Shown here piece after piece: positions 29,970 through 34,580 of a stretch of 34,580 nucleotides of DNA; the stretch's first letter is position 1, and every line of letters begins with the position of its first letter. This DNA is from Solirubrobacterales bacterium (GTDB lineage: Bacteria; Actinomycetota; Thermoleophilia; Solirubrobacterales; Solirubrobacteraceae), in NCBI GenBank assembly GCA_019240655.1, contig JAFAXX010000170.1, forward strand, positions 1-34,580, in the 5' to 3' direction. The translations under genes were made by a program, and so were the position numbers. Under the pieces are notes generated by a model. That model worked only from the letters and a program-made list of their open reading frames with translations. It searched no databases and was not told the origin of the DNA.

Positions 29970-30932
29970 CTACCCGGCCGTCCTCCACGTGGTGAGGCCC
30001 TGATGTTCGGTGCGGACCGCCAGGCCGGTTTCGACAGCGAGGTCCAGGTGGGCGCCAACGGAGCGCGCGAGCTCCACCGCCATTTCGGCGAACGGCCCGA
30101 GCGCGTGATCGGCAACGCGCCAGAAGTGCTCGAGCCGCTGTGGCCGGGGCCCGAGCTCGCTGCGCAGGCATTGGTCGAGATCGTCGACGAAACGCTCGCT
30201 CGCGTCGAGGAATGTGGTCACCTCCCCGCGGCCCTCGATCGGCGGGTAGTGGCTGGTGCCCAGACGTTCCGGGGCCAGGTCACGCAACCGCCCGATCGTC
30301 CCGCGGTAGCTCTCCACCGAACTGTAGGGCGGCGGGCCGACGAGGTCACCCGCCGTTGTGTAGAGGCCGCGTTCCAGCACCGCGTCGATCACGATCGCGG
30401 TGCCGCTGGGCGGATGCCAAACTCCCAGATGTCCCGGCGAGTGCCCCGGGAGCCCGAGCACCTCGAGCTCGATCGCGCCGAGGTCCAGCGTTTCGCCCGC
30501 CTCGATCGCTTCGTCGAGGGTGGTGTCCGGTCCGGCGGCGTCACGCAGCCAGTTCCAAGTGCTCTCGTCGTAATCGAGTCCCTGGCCCCGGTACCACCCA
30601 TACCGCTCGCGAGAGATCACCTCCCAGCGCTCGAGCCAGTCTCGATCGTGCGCGGAGGCTCGCAGGCGGGCCTTCGGCGCCAATCGCCGGAGCTCGGCGT
30701 TGCCGCCGTAATGGTCCACGTCGGCATGGGAGATGAGGACCTCGTCGACATCGGCCAGCTGTCGGCCGAGTTCGGCCAGCGCGGGAGCGATCACGTTCCC
30801 GGCCGTCCCGTGAACCCCGGTGTCGACGAGGAGCAGCCGGTCGTCGCCGGCCACGAGCCACTGTGCGAAGCGCCGTACGCCCAATGTGGAGGAGATGCGA
30901 TAGATGCGAGGTTGGACTTCTTCGATGGACAC
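29970..30932 (-). CDS. Metallo-beta-lactamase-fold hydrolase
   Basis: A 320-residue MBL-fold protein. The metal motif is SHADVDHYGG, i.e. HxDxDH where the textbook form is HxHxDH; later ligands are GLPGHSPGHLGVW (His), VIDAVLERG (Asp) and TSHYPP (His). Relatives include lactonases, glyoxalase-II-like thioesterases and many of unknown substrate. The start is GTG 30932, giving MSIEEVQPRIYRI, a normal beginning for the fold. It diverges from the UroD-family gene over 66 bases and precedes the iclR-corrinoid 2 pair by 39 bases with a separate promoter between. A lactone hydrolase acting on an oxidised sugar would fit the neighbours, but that is inference. Confidence 0.88.
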   Translation of the reverse strand: MSIEEVQPRIYRISSTLGVRRFAQWLVAGDDRLLLVDTGVHGTAGNVIAPALAELGRQLADVDEVLISHADVDHYGGNAELRRLAPKARLRASAHDRDWLERWEVISRERYGWYRGQGLDYDESTWNWLRDAAGPDTTLDEAIEAGETLDLGAIELEVLGLPGHSPGHLGVWHPPSGTAIVIDAVLERGLYTTAGDLVGPPPYSSVESYRGTIGRLRDLAPERLGTSHYPPIEGRGEVTTFLDASERFVDDLDQCLRSELGPRPQRLEHFWRVADHALGPFAEMAVELARSVGAHLDLAVETGLAVRTEHQGLTTWRTAG

Positions 30933-30991
30933 TTGTCACTCAGTTCCAGGGCAGATTAGGATCTCTGCCAAGGAGATCATCGCTCAGGAGG
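30933..30991 (+). promoter_or_regulatory. Promoter and dyad upstream of UroD-family gene
   Basis: TTGTCA (30933-30938), 18-base spacer and TAGGAT (30957-30962) is a plausible promoter for the UroD-family gene. The inverted repeat GGCAGA/TCTGCC (30950-30955 and 30964-30969, 8-base loop) brackets this -10 and could be an operator. AGGAGG at 30986-30991 lies 7 bases before the GTG start. The same gap must also serve the divergent MBL gene. Confidence 0.5.
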
Positions 30992-30998
30992 ACCGCTC

Positions 30999-32168
30999 GT
31001 GACCACTGCGGAGCGAACGCGCATCGCGTTCAAACACGGCACGCCGGACCGGGTGCCGGTTCATTGCTGGCTGGGGCTTCCGCTGATCCGCGAGCTCAAG
31101 CCGAAGGACAAGTCGATGCTGGACATGCTGCATTGGTGGATCGACGATCCGATGGGGTCGATCGTGAAGATGCAGCAGTCGCTCGGACTGGATCCGATGA
31201 TCACCACCTACAGCCAACACATCGGCGAGCACGAGATCTGGCCGCGCATGCTGTTCCCGCGCCCGTTCGAAACCGACGACTGGGTGGAGACGTTCGAAGA
31301 GACCGGACGCGGAGATGGGTGGCGCGAGCACGCCCACCGCATATGGACCCCGGACGGGGAGCTCGACTACTCGTATCGGACCGAGGACGGTTTCGGCACC
31401 TCCTGCCACGACTTCTTGCTCAAAGGCGATGAGCCCGAGCGCAAGCTCGAAGCGTTCCGGCACTTCCCCTCGGCTGATCTGTACGACATGTCGGTGCTGC
31501 GCAGCGTGGTCGAGAAGGTCGGCGAGGAGGCGTGGTGGCTGCATCACGTAGTCGGTCCCTGGGACATGGCCGCCGAGGTGCGTGGCCTGGTCGATCTCTC
31601 GATGGACGTGTACGACCGCCCGGCTTTCGTCCACGATCTGATGCGCTTTTGCACCGACTGGTTGAAGGGCTTCTACCGCCGGCTCGGGGAGGCCGGGATC
31701 CATTCGATTTCCATGAATGAAACGTGGGTCGGTGTCGGCGTCGCCCCACAGCACTTCCGCGAGTTCATGAAGCCCTACGACGCCGAATGCGTGCAGGCGG
31801 CGCACGAGGCCGGCTACCTGGTGAGCTTCCACAACTGCGGGCGCGCCACCCTGCTGCTCGAGGATATGGCCGACACCGGTCCGGACGCCGTCGAGACGCT
31901 GACCTCCAACCGGTCCTCTGGCGACGTGGACCTCGCGGACGCCAAGCGACGGATCGGGGACCGAGTCTGCCTGTTCGGAGGCTTCAACGAGCACCTGCTC
32001 CACGAGGCCGACGCCGACGCCGTACGCGAGGAGGTCAAGCGCTGCCTCGACGACGCGATGGAGGGCGGCGGGTACATCCTGCGCTCCACCGGGCAGATCT
32101 TCAACGCCAAGCCCGGCTTGATCGAGGTCATGTGTGAGACGGCCCGCGACCTCGGCCGCTATCGGTGA
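30999..32168 (+). CDS. UroD-family corrinoid methyltransferase (candidate MT1)
   Basis: A 389-residue member of the uroporphyrinogen-decarboxylase/MtaA superfamily, a TIM barrel that in methyl metabolism carries a zinc-activated methyl donor or acceptor. It is not a HemE: the heme-substrate loop is lacking. The opening ERTRIAFKHGTPDRVPVHCW is the family N terminus. H278 and C280 (SFHNCGRAT) form the HxC zinc motif; the third Cys usual in a later GGF-LS-GC segment is replaced by Gln in GGGYILRSTGQIF. GTG 30999 follows AGGAGG. With a corrinoid gene and an ABC sugar-type importer as neighbours, it probably demethylates an imported O-methyl compound onto corrinoid protein 2. A methylcobamide:CoM-like role is unlikely since no CoM genes appear. 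Confidence 0.85.
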   Translation: MTTAERTRIAFKHGTPDRVPVHCWLGLPLIRELKPKDKSMLDMLHWWIDDPMGSIVKMQQSLGLDPMITTYSQHIGEHEIWPRMLFPRPFETDDWVETFEETGRGDGWREHAHRIWTPDGELDYSYRTEDGFGTSCHDFLLKGDEPERKLEAFRHFPSADLYDMSVLRSVVEKVGEEAWWLHHVVGPWDMAAEVRGLVDLSMDVYDRPAFVHDLMRFCTDWLKGFYRRLGEAGIHSISMNETWVGVGVAPQHFREFMKPYDAECVQAAHEAGYLVSFHNCGRATLLLEDMADTGPDAVETLTSNRSSGDVDLADAKRRIGDRVCLFGGFNEHLLHEADADAVREEVKRCLDDAMEGGGYILRSTGQIFNAKPGLIEVMCETARDLGRYR

Positions 32169-32396
32169 GCGGCGCGGGCGAGACGACGCCAACCGCCTGT
32201 TCGAGTCCGAGACTTCCGCCGAAGCTTCGGCCGGACGGCTTGCACTGACGCCCGGGCTCTGGCGCGACTGCCCGTCCGCCGGGCGGGGCGCGCTCAGTCC
32301 CATCGGGCGGTGCGGGCGCGGCTCAGTCCCGTCGGCCGGTGCGGGCGCGCTCGGTCCCGTCCGGCGATGCGGGCGCGCGCTCACCCACCCGGGACG
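32169..32396. repeat. Degenerate ~28-30-bp repeats after the UroD-family gene
   Basis: In the 337 bases before the ABC transporter gene, 32289-32385 holds three degenerate units of 28-30 bases, each starting CTCAGTCCC or CTCGGTCCC and ending in GCGGGCGCG. The end of the UroD-family gene, with its TGA inside ATCGGTGAGCGGC, resembles these units loosely, so a link to the stop region is possible but weaker than elsewhere. The remainder (32169-32288) shows no gene. Confidence 0.6.
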
Positions 32397-32440
32397 TCGA
32401 CATGGGGTGCCGCAGGTGCCATAACGTGGAACAAAATTCC
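32397..32440 (+). promoter_or_regulatory. ABC importer promoter with operator-like motif (copy C)
   Basis: TCGACA (32397-32402), 17-base spacer, CATAAC (32420-32425). The -10 is embedded in GTGCCATAACGTGG (32416-32429), the third copy of GTGCCAYRAYGTGG, with the same placement relative to -10 and -35 as copy B. The inverted repeat GGAA-CAAAA-TTCC (32428-32440) follows at the expected transcription start. The leader is then about 70 bases, ending in GAGGAGG. Confidence 0.6.
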
Positions 32441-32505
32441 CTTTTTGTGTCGACGATCTGATAGGAAGCGCCGGTCAGGTACGTCTACTCCGAGGAGGGG
32501 TGTCT

Positions 32506-34161
32506 GTGGTCGTCTCGGATCGCAATGGTGAGCCACGGGAAGGCGAAGGCGAAGAGAGCTCGCCGGCGGCGACGCTAACGCGCGCGCAGCTGATCAAGGG
32601 GGCAGCTGCCCTGGGGGTCGGGGCCATCGTGGGCGGTTGCGGATCTTCGTCGTCATCCTCCTCGCCAACGACCTCCGGCGCCACCAACGGCCTGCCGAGC
32701 GGGGTAGTCGGCGGTCCCACTGGCTTCGCCGGGGCCGAGCGCTACCAGTACGGCGCCGACACAGCCGCCGGACGGGCAGTCGAAGGGCTCAAGCGCTTGA
32801 CCAACAACGGCCGCAAGCAGATCACCCTGAACATGCGAATGTGGAGCGGCGCCACCGGTCAGCTTACGGTGCCGTTTCCGAAGGGCGCCCCGGCGGTGGC
32901 CGAGCTGCTGCAGAAGGAGACCGGGGTCAAGCTCAACCTCGTGGCCATCGATCCCACGACCCAGATCGCCAAAAATCTGCAGACGATCGCCACGCGCGAC
33001 GGGTCAAACCACATTCTCGTTACCTCGATCGAGGACAACGGTGACTATGCCGAGGCCGGGCTCGCCCTGAAGCTCGACGAGTTCATGAACAAGTACCAGC
33101 CGGACTGGTCAAATGACTATGTCGGCGGCCCCGCGCAGGTCGCGATGATGACCCAGTACGGGGGAAGCACGTACGCCGTCTCGATGGACGGCGACTACCA
33201 GGTGTGGGGCTACCGGATGGATCTGTTCGAGGACTCCAACAACCAGCGCGATTTCAAAGCCAAGCACGGCTACGACCTCGCCTTCCCGAAGACCTGGTCA
33301 CAGCACGCAGACGTCGCCGCGTTCTTCACACAGCCGAACAAGAAGCTGTACGGCTCCGTCGATCTCAAGAACCCGTACTGGGGCTACGTCAACTGGATGA
33401 TGCGCTACGTGAGCGCCGGAAGCCCCAATCAGCAGTACTTCGACCAGAATGCCAAGCCCTTGATCGACAGCCCGGCCGGCATCCAGGCGACCAAAGAACA
33501 CGTAGCCTCGATGGCCTGGACCTATCCGGACACCCTGTCCAAGAGCTGGCCTGAGGAGTACGCCACGATGGGCGCGGGCGGAGCCGCGATGGGGTCATTC
33601 TTCTCCAACGTGACGAAGTTCATCACTGCGGGCAGCCCACTCGACAAGGGGTACGGGAAGTACATCCGTACGACGCTGCCGCCGGGCCGGATGGTCAACG
33701 GAAAGCTCGTACAGCGGTCGGTCATCTACTTCAACAACCAGTTCGTCGTCAACGCTTTCTCCGATCCGAGCCTCCACGAGGCGGCCTACCTGGTGTTGCA
33801 GTGGCTGAGCTCCAAGCACGTCTTCGACTGGCTGACCGGCAACCCGGCCGGTTACATGGATCCGAACCGGGTCAGCGCGCTCGACGATTCCCTCGTGCGC
33901 AGCAGCTACAAGCCCTACGCGTGCGATGAGCTCAAGACCATCATCCCACACACGGCGCCCCCGATTCTGTCGATCCGCGGCGCGCGCGAGTACACCCAGG
34001 CCCTCGACAACAACTTGCAGAAGGCTTTGACGAAGCAGATCACCCCTGAGCAGGCGATGTCGCAGACGGCCGCGTCGTGGGAGGCGATCACCAACCGAAT
34101 CGGCCGCCAGAAGCAAATCGCCGCCATCAAGGCGAGCCAGCCCGCCTGGCCGACAGCCTAG
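32506..34161 (+). CDS. ABC transporter substrate-binding lipoprotein, family 1 (sugar type)
   Basis: A 551-residue extracellular solute-binding protein. The N-terminal segment LTRAQLIKGAAALGVGAIVG ends in a lipobox GGC with Cys45, then a Ser-rich linker, so it is a membrane-anchored lipoprotein. The mature part shows the two-lobe periplasmic-binding pattern of the carbohydrate (CUT1-like) group, for example FPKTWSQHADVAAFFTQPNK and AAYLVLQWLSSKHVFDWLTG. GAGGAGG at 32492-32498 is too close to GTG 32500 but well spaced for GTG 32506, which I choose. A partial permease gene starts 6 bases after its stop. It likely imports the carbohydrate-like methylated substrate of the arm 2 enzymes; size and long insertions suggest an oligosaccharide or glycoside is possible. 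Confidence 0.9.
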   Translation: MVVSDRNGEPREGEGEESSPAATLTRAQLIKGAAALGVGAIVGGCGSSSSSSSPTTSGATNGLPSGVVGGPTGFAGAERYQYGADTAAGRAVEGLKRLTNNGRKQITLNMRMWSGATGQLTVPFPKGAPAVAELLQKETGVKLNLVAIDPTTQIAKNLQTIATRDGSNHILVTSIEDNGDYAEAGLALKLDEFMNKYQPDWSNDYVGGPAQVAMMTQYGGSTYAVSMDGDYQVWGYRMDLFEDSNNQRDFKAKHGYDLAFPKTWSQHADVAAFFTQPNKKLYGSVDLKNPYWGYVNWMMRYVSAGSPNQQYFDQNAKPLIDSPAGIQATKEHVASMAWTYPDTLSKSWPEEYATMGAGGAAMGSFFSNVTKFITAGSPLDKGYGKYIRTTLPPGRMVNGKLVQRSVIYFNNQFVVNAFSDPSLHEAAYLVLQWLSSKHVFDWLTGNPAGYMDPNRVSALDDSLVRSSYKPYACDELKTIIPHTAPPILSIRGAREYTQALDNNLQKALTKQITPEQAMSQTAASWEAITNRIGRQKQIAAIKASQPAWPTA

Positions 34162-34167
34162 GGTGGA

Positions 34168-34580
34168 GTGGAGCAGCACGCGCACTCGACGGCTCGGAGG
34201 CCCGCGGAGACGCGGTGGCTGAGCCGTACCGCCATAGGGGCACGTTCCACCAAGCAGATGTCCCGGCTGCTGATCGCGCCGGGGCAACTGCTGCTGTTGT
34301 TCCTGGTCGGCTTCCCCGCCCTGGTGGCGATCTACGTCAGCCTGACGAACTGGTCGCCGACCAACGGCCATGCCTGGTACCAGGCCTACCGCGACGTCAC
34401 CAGCTATGGGTTGAACAATTACTGGAACGCCCTCCGCGGCAGCGAACTGTGGTCGGCGATCCTGCGGACTGTCGAGGTGACCGTCCTGGCGGTCGGCGTC
34501 GAGTTCCTGCTCGGCTTCGCCCTCGCCCTGTTGTTCGTCAGAGAGTTCCGCGGGCGGAGCCTGCTCACGGTCGTGTTTCT
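34168..34580 (+). CDS. ABC sugar transporter permease, MalF/UgpA type (partial)
   Basis: The gene runs off the window; 137 codons are visible from GTG 34168, or from ATG 34258 if the basic 30-residue lead is not translated. The first membrane helix is LLIAPGQLLLLFLVGFPALV, followed by the familiar IYVSLTNW, an external loop with NNYWNAL, and a second helix starting ILRTVEVTVLAVGVEFLLGF before ALALLFVREFRGRS. This order is standard for the first permease of CUT1-type importers. It belongs with the upstream binding protein; the second permease and ATPase are presumably beyond the edge. Confidence 0.88.
   Translation, partial: MEQHAHSTARRPAETRWLSRTAIGARSTKQMSRLLIAPGQLLLLFLVGFPALVAIYVSLTNWSPTNGHAWYQAYRDVTSYGLNNYWNALRGSELWSAILRTVEVTVLAVGVEFLLGFALALLFVREFRGRSLLTVVF

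Noticed and set aside
30999-32168. Uroporphyrinogen decarboxylase HemE for heme synthesis
   Set aside because: The protein has the HxC zinc motif of methyltransferase-type members and lacks HemE substrate-loop features, and its neighbours are methyl-transfer and transport genes.

Overview
The window is G+C-rich, densely packed bacterial DNA with many 4-base gene overlaps, GTG and TTG starts, and two IclR genes that look leaderless. Gene content and style fit a high-GC actinobacterium, most likely a soil Thermoleophilia/Solirubrobacterales type. That placement is inferred; there is no rRNA gene here to prove it. No tRNA, rRNA, CRISPR array, transposase or phage gene was seen.

Region 1 (1-7172) is housekeeping and phosphate related: the end of a PDZ (HtrA-like) protease, then on the minus strand a SixA-like phosphatase, polyphosphate kinase PPK1, a PiT phosphate transporter and a small membrane protein, then a PLP-dependent threonine/serine dehydratase and a Ppx/GppA-HD exopolyphosphatase. 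PiT, PPK1, SixA and Ppx together form a phosphate/polyphosphate module.

Region 2 (7353-14813) is a divergent oxidation module: APC permease, GMC (choline-dehydrogenase-like) oxidoreductase and a cNMP/CBS/DUF294 protein on the minus strand, an aldehyde dehydrogenase on the plus strand, and a GntR/FCD regulator. The two promoter regions share a 10-base word (ATATATCAGT), so the GntR protein probably controls both. Oxidation of choline or a related amino alcohol to a betaine is a plausible role. A LuxR-family ATPase regulator and a frameshifted secreted-protein remnant follow (14861-17851).

Region 3 (17892-24551) is a cobalamin-dependent methyl-transfer system: an MttB-superfamily methyltransferase without pyrrolysine, an IclR regulator coupled to a corrinoid protein, then an operon of a pterin-binding (methyl-THF:corrinoid) methyltransferase, a 2Fe-2S/ASKHA activator of corrinoid proteins, and a DUF1638 protein.

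Region 4 (24552-34580) holds a second arm: another IclR-corrinoid cassette, a UroD-family methyltransferase, an ABC sugar-type importer, a metallo-beta-lactamase-fold protein, and four carbohydrate-type catabolic genes (sugar-phosphate isomerase/epimerase fold, Gfo/Idh/MocA, SDR, DUF4432). There is no second MeTr or activator gene. The two corrinoid proteins align without gaps at about 74% identity (counted by hand), so they may share the single MeTr and activator.

The central hypothesis is a two-input corrinoid demethylation network: a betaine-type N-methyl input and an O-methyl sugar or cyclitol input feeding one methyl-THF outlet. A shared operator-like word (GTGCCAYRAYGTGG) occurs at the MeTr-activator leader, the second iclR start and the ABC importer promoter, which ties the genes into one candidate regulon. 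Separately, intergenic tandem repeats at five or six sites have units that span the stop codon of the neighbouring gene, a recurring pattern that may be undescribed.
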